Below, piece after piece: positions 10,931 through 24,639 of a stretch of DNA of 64,000 bases. The notes under the pieces were generated by a model, which worked only from the letters and a program-made list of their open reading frames with translations, was not told the origin of the DNA and made no database searches. A program made the position numbers and the translations under genes. Every line of letters begins with the position of its first letter. Within the stretch, counting starts at the first letter, position 1. Source of the DNA: Stomorhina lunata (Eukaryota > Arthropoda > Insecta > Diptera > Rhiniidae); the NCBI GenBank assembly GCA_933228675.1, contig OW121744.1, forward strand, positions 100,535,122 to 100,599,121. The letters run 5' to 3'.

Positions 10931-12035
10931 AAGAAAAAACTATTGTTATTTTGTTTCAAATCTCTAATTATCTCGTAAATATATGGACGTTCATAGACAA
11001 AATCTCTTAAATGATCACAGACAATGCTTTACCTTAAAATAGATAATTATATCTCACAGTTTGACCTACTGTTCCATGATTAACTAAATTTTCAAATATT
11101 TTTAAAATCAATAATAATTTTTTTTAAATTTCATTTATTTTTTTAAATATTTTGTTAAATATCTTTAATTTTTGTAACTAAAACCTAAATTTGTTTGTTT
11201 AAAGTGTGAAGCTTTCATAAATATTTTGTTAATAAGACGATGTTGTTATCTTTAAACAGAATTTAAAAAAAAAAAAAAACAAGCAACTTTAACCAAAAAA
11301 GAAACATATTAAACAATTTTTTGATAATTATTTTTAATTATTGACAAGCCACCGAAAAAAATCAAATCGAAAAACTCAGTTAAATATTTTTGACTTTAAC
11401 TAAAGTTAAACAGGTCTCCCTTCTATAACCCGATAGATAGGTTTATAAACTAAAGCGTCTTGTTAGTTAAAACGTGTTGTTAGATATCATGTTATTAAAG
11501 GGAGACCTGGACTTAATATTTAAGCTTGTTCGACTTTAAGTTGGTTATAATGTCAAAAAAGGTGAAAATTTTTATTATCTAAAAACCGTAACATTTGACA
11601 TTAAAATGATTTATTAAAAATATAACAAATTTTTAATTTTATTGGACATACTTCTACTATAAATAGCCGATTTGAGATTTTTTATTTAATCATGCAAAAA
11701 ATGAAAAAGATAAGCAAAATTTGTTAAAAATTAAATTAAAAAATGTTTATAGGAAAAGATTTTATAAAAAAATTTAATTAACCTTGAAATTTTATATAAA
11801 ACAATAAAAATATTTAAAGAGTTTCATGATAAAGAAGACTATGAGTAGCAAAAATACTAAAAAAATGCATGGCTTCAAAGTAAAGTTCAAGTTTCTTTTT
11901 CTTTTGCTTCAGATTATAACGAAAATTTTGTTACATACTCGTAGGCCAAAAAGATCTCATAAATATCATGGAAAAATTCCAAATATTCCTAATGGAGATT
12001 ATTAATTATTAAACTTAAAAAAACTTATCAATAAT
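10931..12035. other. Unique AT-rich DNA between arrays A and B, with a small inverted-repeat element
   Basis: No gene is recognised. Positions 11411-11422 and 11498-11509 are perfect 12-bp inverted repeats (CAGGTCTCCCTT and its complement) bounding 99 bp. This looks like a tiny MITE or a hairpin, but no clear target duplication is seen. Confidence 0.45.
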
Positions 12036-12039
12036 TTCT

Positions 12040-12720
12040 CTATAGAAAATTTTTTCATCAAAATTTTTCTATAAAAAAATTTTTTTATCAAAAAATTTTT
12101 TCATCAGAAAATTTTTTTATCAAAAATTTTTCATCAGAAAATTTTTTTATAGAAAATTTTTTTTATCAAAAAATTTTCTACAGACAATTTTTTTATCAAA
12201 AATTTTTATATAAAAATTTTTTTCATCAAAACTTTTTCTATAGAAAATTTTTTCATCAAAAATTTTTCTATAGAAAATTTTTTCCTCAAAAATTTTTTAT
12301 TACAAAATTTTTTTATCAAAGATTTTTGTATAGAAAATTTTTTATCAAAAATTTTTCTATGTAAAATTTTTTTATAAAAAATTTTTCTATATAAAATTTT
12401 TTTATTAAAAATTTTTTTATAGAAAATTTTTTTATCAGAAATTTTTCTATAGAAAATTTTCATCAAAAGTTTTTCATTAGAATTTTTTTTTATCAATAAT
12501 TTTTCTATAAATTTTTTTTTTATCAAAAACTTATCTTTAGAAAACTTTTCTAGCAATTTTTTTTTTAATTTTTTTAACAAAAATTTTTCTATTGATAATT
12601 TGTTAATCAAAACTTTTTCTATAGAAAATTTTTTTAGCAAAAATTTTTTTATAACAAATTTTTATATCAAAAATTTTTCTATAGAAAATTTTTTATCAGA
12701 AATTTTTCTATAGAAGATTT
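12040..12720. repeat. Minisatellite array B, 29-31-bp palindromic unit
   Basis: Degenerate tandem array of the CTATAG-centred A/T palindrome with a TTTATC(A) spacer, which is the opposite orientation to the CGATAAA spacer of array A. The open frame at 12206-12640 (minus strand) is an artefact of this low-complexity sequence (repeated KKFFIEKFL-like residues). Confidence 0.9.
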
Positions 12721-15700
12721 CAAAATTTTTACAGAGAAATATTTTTATCGAAAAATTTTCTAAAAAATCTAATTTTTATCGAACGATATTCCAAAGAAAA
12801 ATATTTTTATTAAGAATTTATCTATAAAATATATTTTGGAACGAAAATACCTAAAAAATATAAAAATCTAAAACTGTTTAATATTAGAATTTATTTCTGT
12901 TTTGAAAAATATTTCCAATATTTACACAAATAATAGTGTCGTGACAACAATATTCAAGATTATATTTTGTTGTTCTCTCGAACCATATATTTTGTTGTTA
13001 TAAATTGGATTTTGATTTGTTTATTACCTATTTCGTTTTTGGCATTTCTTTAACAAAGCGTCACTAACCAACTCTATTAACATCCAAATTCCAACTGAAA
13101 GATTTTAATACTCATTTTCATTTTTATTAATGATCGTGGTATTTACGAAAATTAAAAATATTCATTGGCTTCTGGTGGCATGGGTCGCCTACTCATGCTT
13201 TTAGTCAACGGATTTTCATAATATTAGGCTTATATTGTTAAGAACTTTCATGGTTTTACAATTGTCGAGTTATGATGGTAAGATTTTGCCTTTTTTTAAT
13301 TTTTTTTAAATTAAAATTTTTTGATATGGCAAATTTTTGCTAAATTGGCTATTTTCGCTATATTGTCAATAAAACCAACATTTATTTATGTATTTTCACA
13401 AAATAAGGCTTCGGTTATTTATAATATTTACAGTTTTAAAAACGTGAAATAAAAATGGTCGATTTTTTATGAATTTTTGAAAAATAAAAATTTTTCGATT
13501 TTGCAAAAAAAAAAAAATTTTTTTTTACATTTTTATATGAAAAAGTCCAGAATCGTTGACCATATGAAAAAATTGTGTTGTCAAGGCTAAAAAGAAAAAA
13601 TTGTGGTGAATCCGCCGGTGTTTCTTTTAACGATTTTAGATAAGCCATTCCCAAGATATGATAAAATCCCAAGATATGATAAAATCCCAAGATATCTGAA
13701 AATCCGTTATTTTAGTAAAAAAAAACTCGTATCCATAGAATTTTAAATGTTGGGTGTTTTTGTACTTAGGGGGCCATAATAAAATTTTTTTACCAAAAAT
13801 TTTTCTTTAGAAAACTTTTGTATCAAACATTTTTTTTGTCATAAATTTTTTTATAGAACATTTTTTTATCAAAAATTTTTCAATAGAAAATTTGTCTTTC
13901 AAAAATTCTTCTATAGAAAAATTTTTCTATAGAAAATTTTTCCTCAAAAATTTTTTGTTACAAAATTATTTTATCAAAAATTTTTCTGTAGACAATTTTT
14001 TATCAAAAACTTTTCATTAGAAAATTTTTTTATTAAAAATGTTTCATTAGAAAATTTTTTTAGCAAATATTTTTCTTTTTTTAATTTTTTTTATCAAAAA
14101 TTTTTCTTTAGAAAATTTTTTATGAAAAATTTTTCTATAGAAGATTTCAAAATTTTTACAGAGAAATATTTTTATCGAAAAATTTTCTAAAAAATCTAAT
14201 TTTTATCGAACGATATTCCAAAGAAAAATATTTTTATTAAGAATTTATCTATAAAATATATTTTGGAACGAAAATACCAAAAAAAAATCTAAAAATCTAA
14301 AACTGTTTAATATTAGAATTTATTTCTGTTTTGAAAAATATTCCCAATATTTACAAAAATAATAGTGTCGTGGCAACAATGTTCAAGATTATATTTTGTT
14401 GCTATAAATTGGATTATGATTTGTTTTTTACCTATTTCGTTTTTGGCATTTCTTTAACAAAGCGTCACTAACCAACTCTGTTAACATCTAAATTCCAACT
14501 GAAAGATTTTAATACTCATTTTCACGAGTTTTATTAATGATCGTGGTATTTACGAAAATTAAAAAAATTCATTGGCTTCTGGTGGTATGGGTCGCCTACT
14601 CGTGCTTTTAGTCAACGGATTTTCATAATATTAGGCTTATATTGTTAAGAACTTTCATGGTTTTACAATCGTCGAGTTATGATGGTAAGATTTTGCCTTT
14701 TTTAATTTTTTTTAAATTAAAATTTTTTGATATGGCAAATTTTTGCTAAATTGGCTATTTTCGCTATATTGTCAATAAAACCAACATTTATTTATGTATT
14801 TTCACAAAATATGGCTTCGGTTATTTATAATATTTACAGTTTTAAAAACGTGAAATAAAAATGGTAAAGTTTTAAAACCTTCGATTTTTTATGAATTTTT
14901 GAAAAATAAAAATTTTTCGATTTTGCAAAAAAAAAAAATTTTTTTTTTTACTTTTTTATATGAAAAAGTCCAGAACCGTTGACCATATGAAAAAATTGTG
15001 TTGTCAAGGCTAAAAAGAAAAAATTGTGGTGAATCCGCCGGTGTTTCTTTTAACGATTTTAGATAAGCCATTCCCAAGATATGATAAAATCCCAAGATAT
15101 GATAAAGTCCCAAGATATCTGAAAATCCGTTATTTTAGTAAAAAAAAACTCGTATCCATAGAATTTTAAATGTTGGGTGTTTTTGTACTTAGGGGGCCAT
15201 AATAAAATTTTTTTACCAAAAATTTTTCTTTAGAAAACTTTTGTATCAAACATTTTTTTTGTCATAAATTTTTTTATAGAACATTTTTTTATCAAAAATT
15301 TTTCAATAGAAAATTTGTCTTTCAAAAATTCTTCTATAGAAAAATTTTTCTATAGAAAATTTTTCCTCAAAAATTTTTTGTTACAAAATTATTTTATCAA
15401 AAATTTTTCTGTAGACAATTTTTTATCAAAAACTTTTCATTAGAAAATTTTTTTATTAAAAATGTTTCATTAGAAAATTTTTTTAGCAAATATTTTTCTT
15501 TTTTTAATTTTTTTTATCAAAAATTTTTCTTTAGAAAATTTTTTATGAAAAATTTTTCAATAGAAGATTTCAAAATTTTTACAGAGAAATATTTTTATCG
15601 AAAAATTTTCTAAAAAATCTAATTTTTATCGAACGATATTCCAAAGAAAAATAGTTTTATTAAGAATTTATCTATAAAATATATTTTGGAACGAAAATAC

Positions 15701-16620
15701 CTAAAAAATATAAAAATCTAAAACTGTTTAATATTAGAATTTATTTCTGTTTTGAAAAATATTCCCAATATTTACAAAAATAATAGTGTCGTGGCAACAA
15801 TGTTCAAGATTATATTTTGTTGCTATAAATTGGATTTTGATTTGTTTTTTACCTATTTCGTTTTTGGCATTTCTTTAACAAAGCGTCACTAACCAACTCT
15901 GTTAACATCTAAATTCCAACTGAAAGATTTTAATACTCATTTTCACGAGTTTTATTAATGATCGTGGTATTTACGAAAATTAAAAATATTCATTGGCTTC
16001 TGGTGGTATGGGTCGCCTACTCGTGCTTTTAGTCAACGGATTTTCATAATATTAGGCTTATATTGTTAAGAACTTTCATGGTTTTACAATCGTCGAGTTA
16101 TGATGGTAAGATTTTGCCTTTTTTAAATTTTTTTTTAAATTAAAATTTTTTGATATGGCAAATTTTTGCTAAATTGGCTATTTTCGCTATATTGTCAATA
16201 AAACCAACATTTATTTATGTATTTTCAAAATATGGCTTCGGTTATTTATAATATTTACAGTTTGAAGAACCTGAAATAAAAATGGTAAATTTTTTAAATC
16301 TTCAATTTTTTATGAATTTTTGAAAAATAAAAATTTTTCGATTTTGCAAAAAATAAATTTTTAAATTTTTATATGAAAAAGTCCAGAACCGTTGACCATA
16401 TGAAAAAATTGTGTTATCAAGGCTAAAAAGAAAAAATTGTGGTGAATCCGCCGGTGTTTTTTTTAACGATTTTAGATAAGTCATTTCCAAGATATGATAA
16501 AATCCCAAGATATGATAAAATCCCAAGATATGATAAAATCCCAAGATATCTGAAAATCCGTTATTTTAGTAAAAAAAATAGAATTTTAAATTTTGGGTGT
16601 TTTTGTACTTAGGGGGCCAT
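12713..16620. repeat. 1.42-kb tandem repeat, three copies
   Basis: Copies begin at about 12713, 14140 and 15563 (spacing 1427 and 1423 bp); the third ends at about 16620 without the minisatellite part. Each unit has about 1.06 kb of non-satellite sequence followed by about 0.36 kb of array-B-type minisatellite. Copies 2 and 3 share a deletion of the TTCTCTCGAACC segment kept in copy 1. Each contains the same minus-strand open frame (13436-13690, 14889-15113, 16302-16544) beginning with GFYHILG repeats from an 18-bp subrepeat present two, two and three times. I recognise no protein family in it. Confidence 0.9.
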
Positions 16621-17960
16621 AATGCATCGAAATTAAATAGTTAGACTTGAAAGTAATTTCTCTTGTTGACCAGTGTAATCAAATACCAGACTCCAGCATA
16701 TACGATATTAACAACTGAATCATTAAAACGATCCTAGAATTGTTCTATGTTGATCCTATACTAGATAGTAGACTTCTACATTTTTGTAACTAAAATGTAT
16801 TCAAATTTAAAAATTTTCTATTATGTATTCATCATTATTTTTAATACAAATCCATGAAAGTTTTGAGCATCTTCATTACCTTCAAACATCTTCAATGATA
16901 GGTTTCAAATAATTTTATTCTTTTAATACAAAAAAAAATTCAAAATAGTATAAATTTTCAATATTAGCATAATTTAAAATCTTTTTAAAACACTTGAATT
17001 TTAAAGATTTGCAATTTTCGTTTTTTTTTTCTTAAAACAAGCATTTAGATTTTATTATTATTTTTAGCAAATGACTTTGAATGTTTTAAACGTGTATAAT
17101 GTAAAGCAGAAAATTTCGAGATGAAAAAAAACTGTCACGATCAAAAAAGTTTTCAAAATAAGCTCAAATGATACTATAACATTTAAAGAAAAAGAAGATA
17201 GAAAATCTTAAAATGTTTAAAACTGAAAATGATCTTAATTTAAAACAAACAAATAATGGCTACCCCAAAGTTGATCTACTCCACTTGACTAATATCTAAC
17301 AAAAAGTAAAACTTTTAAATTACAGGTTAATGATGATTTTTCCCGTTCCCTAACTGATCTGCTTTTGGCTTAAACAAATATTAGCAAAAACAACAAAAGT
17401 AATTTATTAAATCAAATCAAATTGTTAGAGTAATAACTATTATTATAAATTAAAAACATTTCAAAATTTAAAAGTTTGGCCCCAAAAAAAAAACATACAA
17501 AAAGAACTGTATCTCATCATAAGCAGATGAGTTGGTAAATTCAAAGATTGAATCTATTTCATTAGTTGGGAGATTTTATGAAAAATAATCTTTATATAAA
17601 CGATCACTCATGCCAATGTCGTATAAGTTGAGGTGTATACGTTTTAATGCATTTTTGATTAATTCTCTTGTAATTAATACTGTTAAGTCATCTAAGTCTA
17701 TTATTTAAAACATTTTAAATAATTCTCAATTTTTTTTATAACAATATAAAAATTATCATAAATTCAAAAGTGGACCATTAATTAATGAAACTTTTAATAA
17801 AGCTTCATAAAATTTGTTAAACTGTTTAATGTGTGTAATTAAATTTGATTTGGTCCATTGTTTGGTCTTGAGTTTATTCCATGGATATGCTTTTAATGAG
17901 TCTTTTATTAAATCACATCATAATATTTTGATATAATTTAGTTTATATTTATATCTCAAC
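16621..17960. other. Unique AT-rich DNA, nothing recognised
   Basis: No ORF of note, no tRNA-like sequence and no terminal repeats were seen between the 1.42-kb repeats and array D. Confidence 0.5.
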
Positions 17961-17964
17961 AAAT

Positions 17965-20150
17965 TATAGAAAAATTTTTCTATAGAAAAATATTTCTAAC
18001 GAAAATTTTTCTATAGAAAAATATTTCTAAAGAAAATTTTTCTATAGAAAAATATTTCTAAAGAAAATTTTTCTATAGAAAAATATTTCTAAATATTTCG
18101 AAAATTTTTCTATAGAAAAAAATTTCTAACGAAAATTTTTCTATAGAAAAAAATTTCTAACGAAAATTTTTCTATAGAAAAAAATTTCTAACGAAAATTT
18201 TTCTATAGAAAAAAATTTCTAACGAAAATTTTTCTATAGAAAAAAATTTCTAACGAAAATTTTTCTATAGAAAAAAATTTCTAACGAAAATTTTTCTATA
18301 GAAAAAAATTTCTAACGAAAATTTTTCTATAGAAAAATATTTCTAACGAAAATTTTTCTATAGAAAAAAATTTCTAACAAAAATTTTTCTATAGAAAAAA
18401 ATTTCTACCAAAAATTTTTCTATAGAAAAAATTTTCTAACGAAAATTTTTCTATAGAAAAATATTTCTAACGAAAATTTTTCTATAGAAAAAAATTTCTA
18501 ACGAAAATTTTTCTATAGAAAAAAATTTCTAACGAAAATTTTTCTATAGAAAAAAATTTCTAACGAAAATTTTTCTATAGAAAAAAATTTCTAACGAAAA
18601 TTTTTCTATAGAAAAATATTTCTAACGAAAATTTTTCTATAGAAAAATATTTCTAACGAAAATTTTTCTATAGAAAAATATTTCTAACGAAAATTTTTCT
18701 ATAGAAAAATATTTCTAACGAAAATTTTTCTATAGAAAAATATTTCTAACGAAAATTTTTCTATAGAAAAATATTTCTAACGAAAATTTTTCTATAGAAA
18801 AATATTTCTAACGAAAATTTTTCTATAGAAAAAAATTTCTAACGAAAATTTTCCTGTAGAAAAATATTTCTAACGAAAATTTTTCTATAGAAAAAAATTT
18901 CTAACGAAAATTTTTCTATAGAAAAAAATTTCTAACGAAAATTTTTCTATAGAAAAATATTTCTAACGAAAATTTTTCTATAGAAAAATATTTCTAACGA
19001 AAATTTTTCTATAGAAAAATATTTCTAACGAAAATTTTTCTATAGAAAAATATTTCTAACGAAAATTTTTCTATAGAAAAATATTTCTAACGAAAATTTT
19101 TCTATAGAAAAATATTTCTAACGAAAATTTTTCTATAGAAAAATATTTCTAACGAAAATTTTTCTATAGAAAAATATTTCTAACGAAAATTTTTCTATAG
19201 AAAAATATTTCTAACGAAAATTTTTCTATAGAAAAATATTTCTAACGAAAATTTTTCTATAGAAAAATATTTCTAACGAAAATTTTTCTATAGAAAAATA
19301 TTTCTAACGAAAATTTTTCTATAGAAAAAATTTTTTATCGAAAACTTTTCTATCGAAAAATTTTTTTATCGAAAATTTTTCCATAGAAAAAATGTTTTAT
19401 CGAAAATTTTTCTATAGAAAAATTTTTTTATCGAAAACATTTCTATAGAAAAATTTTTTTATCGACAATTTTTTTATAGAAAAATTTTTTTTATCGAAAA
19501 TTTTTCTATAAAAACATTTTTTTATCGAAAATTTTTCTGTAGAAAAATTTTTTTATCCAAAATTTTTCTATAGAAACATTTTTTTATAGAAAATTTTTCT
19601 ATAGAAAAATTTTTTTATCGAAAATTTTTCTATAGAAAAATATTTCTATCGAAAATTTTTCTATAGAAAAATATTTCTATCGAAAATTTTTCTATAGAAA
19701 AATATTTCTATCGAAAATTTTTCTATAGAAAAATATTTCTATCGAAAATTTTTCTATAGAAAAATATTTCTATCGAAAATTTTTCTATAGAAAAATATTT
19801 CTATCGAAAATTTTTCTATAGAAAAATATTTCTATCGAAAATTTTTCTATAGAAAAATATTTCTATCGAAAATTTTTCTATAGAAAAATATTTCTATCGA
19901 AAATTTTTCTATAGAAAAATATTTCTATCGAAAATTTTTCTATAGAAAAATATTTCTATCGAAAATTTTTCTATAGAAAAATATTTCTATCGAAAATTTT
20001 TCTATAGAAAAATATTTCTATCGAAAATTTTTCTATAGAAAAATATTTCTATCGAAAATTTTTCTATAGAAAAATATTTCTATCGAAAATTTTTCTATAG
20101 AAAAATATTTCTATCGAAAATTTTTCTATAGAAAAAATTTTTTATCGAAA
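17965..20150. repeat. Minisatellite array D, 31-bp unit, two homogenised blocks
   Basis: Very regular 31-bp array. Block 1 (about 17965-19325, roughly 44 units) has the spacer TCTAACG; block 2 (about 19620-20150, roughly 17 units) has TCTATCG; a degenerate transition with TTTATCG spacers lies between them. The palindromic core centred on CTATAG is shared with arrays A, B and E. Spacing was verified at 18684 and 18715. Confidence 0.95.
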
Positions 20151-21235
20151 ATATATGGGTGAGTTTGTAATAAGTCTAAGTCCACTTTATTGTTTGTAGT
20201 ATACTTATATATTCAGAAGTTAAACAAAAAGTTACATCAAACCAATTAAAATTTTAATCAAATAACAAATTCATCTTGAGTTTGGCTACCTTAGAGTGCA
20301 GTAAAAAAATGTAAAGCTTTTATTACTTATTCCTATATTTTTTTATTAAAACCAAGTGATGTCACAATCCCTTCCTTAGCCTTATCAGAAAATCATCATT
20401 ATCTTGAAGCAATTGATTTTACATTGTAATTAATTACCAATAAGTTTTCCATTACAAGATATTGCAAAACACTTTGAATATGGGAAACTTTTACAGACAA
20501 TCAGTCGTAAATTCATTATTACATTACGCATATTATGTAGGTAAATTAAATTAAGAGGGTCAATTTAAAAGTTACTTAAGACTTACAGACTGAACACAAA
20601 GGAAAACAAGCAAATGTTTAATGAGAGTAAAATTAGCATCGGTTTTATTACAACTTAAAAATTTGATTTTATTACTTTTTAATTTTTTTATACCATTGCT
20701 TACTTTTCAATTTAACCATTTTATTAAAAAAATCAATGGATTTTTTCCTTTTCCTTAAGTAAAAAACAAACTTACATCATTCTTTACAAATATTCACAGC
20801 AAATTGGTTACAATTGTCAAATATGTAAGTACATATATATTTACCTATAGGTGGTACAATTACTACATGTAGTACAACTATTTACAATTCGGAAAATAAC
20901 AATCATTAACAGTGAAGGCTAAAAATATATGCATTAATAGTCGATCTTACAAACTTTTAAAGATCTCTTCTTATCTTCAGTCCTTGCATTTTTCAAAGAT
21001 CTTATCTTGCTTATTTTCAATAACTTGCTTTTGATTCCCGGGATCTGATGGGTAAATACAATATTTGAGGTCGGTAACTATTAAAGCAAAACATTGATCT
21101 CATCGAAACAAAAACATCGATATATCACACTTTAAGATCCGACTATTATTACCGAAGATATAAGGAAAAATGTATTTTGGCGACCCCAACATTTGGCGAG
21201 ACACCCTAACGAGCATATAACTTGTTCAAATAAAA
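20151..21235. other. Unique AT-rich DNA, nothing recognised
   Basis: There is no gene or element I can support. It separates array D from the 0.77-kb interspersed repeat. Confidence 0.5.
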
Positions 21236-21240
21236 TAAGT

Positions 21241-22015
21241 AAGAAAGTGCTATAGTCGGTCAAGCCCGACCATGCGAAACCCTTCACCACTGAGGTCAAA
21301 GCTGTTCTTTTTCCTGTATAAAGACAAATTTTTGCTAAATTTTGACATTTTCTCAAAACTTATATATTTCTGCTGTTTCAGTCATTTGGACTTATATGAG
21401 AGCTAGGGTCAAATGTGGACCGATTATCTCGAAATTTGGCAAATTGATTAGAATTTTTACAAAAATTATATATGCAAAAAATAAACTCAAAATTCTCATA
21501 GCCTTCAGATTTATGAGCGTTTTGGTGATTTTCGTCTCATTTAGTGCGTTTTGACAGAAAAGTTTGTATGGGAGCTATGGTCAAATGTGAACCGATTTCA
21601 AAGAAATTTGGTACAGTGATTTAAGTTTACATAAGCAATATTTGTTTTAAATTTAAAGAAAAAATATTAATATTTGTGGCCAAAATATCAATTTCGGGAA
21701 GTGGAACCTATGGGAGGTACCATAAATAATGAACCGATTTTGACGAATTTCAATAGCCATGATTCCACTATCAAAAAAATGATCTGTGTCAAATTTCATC
21801 AAATTATGTTTAGAATTAAGACCTGTACTTTGATTACATTGTTTACATGGGGGTCCAGCCAGCCTGACGGACTGACATCGCTAAATCGACTCAGAAAGTG
21901 ATACTAAGCCCATTGGCATACTAAAAGGTATGTCTAAGACAAATATTTCTATGCGTTACATACATCAGCACAAACTTATAATACCATCTCCGCCTATGGT
22001 GGTGAAGGGTATAAC
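21241..22015 (+). mobile_element. 0.77-kb interspersed repeat, copy 1
   Basis: This begins AAGAAAGTGCTATAGTCGG and ends GGTGGTGAAGGGTATAA. A second copy lies inverted at 30341-31110 and a short relic at about 8630-8715. Near the left end GTCGG/CCGAC form a small stem-loop; near the right end the GGTGGTGAAGGGTAT can pair with sequence just upstream. Several lines repeat phrases such as GGTCAAATGTG(G/A)ACCGATT. No ORF matches a transposase, so it is presumably non-autonomous. The small ORFs inside it are not conserved between the two copies. Confidence 0.75.
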
Positions 22016-22029
22016 AAATATATGGAAAG

Positions 22030-24635
22030 TTATGGTTGTTTTATAAATTCTTTTGCAGTATTTTCATAAAGAATAAATATTGGCACAAGTTTCGTTGGGG
22101 TATAACTTTTCTAATAGAAGACTTGTAAAGTATAATAGATATTAAATTAAATATTGAGATCTTAGCATTTAAATAATATATAAATTATCTGCATATATTT
22201 GCATATTTGCCTCAAATATTATAAATAACAATTTATAAAAGAAAATTTTTTTAAATTTTTTCATTGAGTTTAGTTGGGGTATAACTTTTCTGATAGAAGA
22301 CTTGTAAACTAAAGTTGATATTATATTAAAGATTGAGATCTTAGCTTTTTAATAATATATAAATCATCTGCATATATTTGCATATTTGACTGAAACATTA
22401 CAAATCAAAATTTACAAAAGAACATTTTTTGATATTTTTCATTAAGTTTCGTTATAACTTTTCTGAAGAAGGCTTGTAAAGTACAATTTATATTATATTA
22501 AAGCTTGAGGTCTTAGTTTTTTAATAATATATAAATCATACGCATATATTTGCATATTTGAGCCAAATATTATAAATAACTATTTATAAAAGAACATTGA
22601 TATTTTGAAATTTTTTCTTTTAGTTTCGTAGATGTATAACTTTTTACGTGAAAGACTTGGAAACTAAAATTGATGTTGCAATGAGATCTTAGCTTTTTAA
22701 TAATATATAAATCTTCTGCATATGATTGCATATTTGTCTTAAATATTATAAAAGCATAACTTTTCAGATGGAAGACTTAAAAACTAAAATTGACATTATA
22801 TTAAAGACTGCTTTTTAATAATATATAAATTATCTGCATATATTTGCCTCGAATACTATAAATGACAATTTATAAAAGTACATTTTTTGAAGTTTTTTTT
22901 TTATTGGCTTTCGTTGGGATATAACTTTTCTGATGAAAGACTTGGAAAGCTAAATTGATAGTACATTAGGTTGCATTTTTGCCTTAAATATATAAATGAA
23001 AATTTATAAAAGAACATTTTTTGAAATTTTTTCATTCAAGTTTTTCAAGTTTTGTTGAGGTATAACTTTTCAGATGGAGGAGTTAAAAACCAAACCATTG
23101 ATATTATATTAAAGATTGAGATCTTAGCTTTTCAATAATATACAAATTATCTGCATATATTTGCATATTTGACTCAAATATCACAAATAAAAATGTACAC
23201 AAGAACATTTTTTGAAATTTTTTCATTAAGTTTCTTTGAGGTATAACTTTTTAGATAAAAGACTTGAAAACTAAAATTGATATTATATTAAAGGTTGAAG
23301 TCTAAGCTTTTTAATTACATGCCAATCATCTGCATATATTTGCGTATTTGACTTAAATGTTCTAAATGACAATATATACAAGGTCATTTTAAAATTTTTT
23401 TTATTAAGTTTCGTTGAGGTATAACTTTTCTGACGAAAGTCTTGTAAACTAAAATTGATACTATATTAAAGGTTGAAGTCTTAGCTTTTTAATAATATAT
23501 AAATAATCTGCATATATTTGCATATTTGCCTCAAATATTATAAATGACAATTTATATAAGAACATTTTTTGAAATTTTTTTATTGAGTTTCGTTGGGGTA
23601 CAACTTTTCAAATAAAAGACTTGTGAAGTAAAATTGATATTATATTAAAGGTTGAAGTCTAAGGTTTTTAATAATATATAAATCATCTGTTTATATTTGC
23701 ATATTAGTCTCAAATATTCTAAATGACAATTTATACAAGAACATTTTTTAAAATTTTTTTATTGAGTTTCGTTGAGGTATAACATTTCAGATGGAAGACT
23801 TAAGAACTAAAATTGATATTATATTAACGGTTGAGGTCTAAGCTTTTTAACAATATATAAATCATCTGCACATATTTGCATATTTGACTCTAATATCACA
23901 AATAAAAATGTACAAAAGAACATTTTTTGAAATTTTTTCATAAAGTTTCTTTGAGGTATAACTTTTTAGATAAAAGACTTGAAAACTAAAATTTATATTA
24001 TATTAAAGGTTGAAGTCTAAGCTTTTTAATTACATATCAATCATCTGCATATATTTGCTTATTTGACTCAAATATACTAAATGACAATATATACAAGATG
24101 ATTTTTTTTAATTTTTTTATTAAGTTTCGTTGAGGTATAACTTTTCTGATGGAAGAGTTGAAAACTAAAATTGATATTACGTTAAAGATTGAGATGCATA
24201 TATTTGCATATTTGACTCAAATATTTTAAAGGACAATTTATACAAGATCATTTTTTTTAAATTTTTTCATTGAGTTTCGTTGGGGTATAACTTTTCTGAT
24301 GAAAGAAGTAAAATTTTTTATTATATTAAAGATTGAGATCATAGCTTTTTAATAATGTATAAATTATCTGCATATATTTGCATACTTGCCTTAAATATTA
24401 TAAATGACAATTTATAAAAAAATATTTTTTGAATTTTTTTCATTAAGTTTCGTTGGGGTATAACTTTTCTGATGAAAGACTTATGAAGTAAAATTTTTAT
24501 TGTATTAAAAGTTGTGGTCTAAGCTTTTTAATAATATATAAATTATCTGCATATATTTGCATATTTGCCTTAAATATTATAAATGACAATTTATTAAAGA
24601 AAACTTTTTGAAATTTTTTCATTGAAGATTATGAT
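22030..24635. repeat. ~180-bp satellite, about 14 copies
   Basis: Tandem units recur at the phrase GTTTCGTTGGGGTATAACTT or close variants: about 22090, 22270, 22450, 22622, 22910, 23053, 23230, 23408, 23588, 23768, 23946, 24125, 24277 and 24448. Most spacings are 178-180 bp; shorter ones reflect internal deletions. Each unit also carries ATCTGCATATATTTGCATATTTG. It starts directly next to the 0.77-kb repeat. No coding potential. Confidence 0.92.
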
Positions 24636-24639
24636 AAAT

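Noticed and set aside
12206..12640. 144-codon open frame on the minus strand rich in K, F, I and L
   Set aside because: It lies wholly within minisatellite array B; the peptide is a direct translation of the A/T palindrome repeat.
17965..20150. CRISPR-like regular array
   Set aside because: Whole units repeat without unique spacers; this is eukaryotic minisatellite DNA, not a repeat-spacer array.
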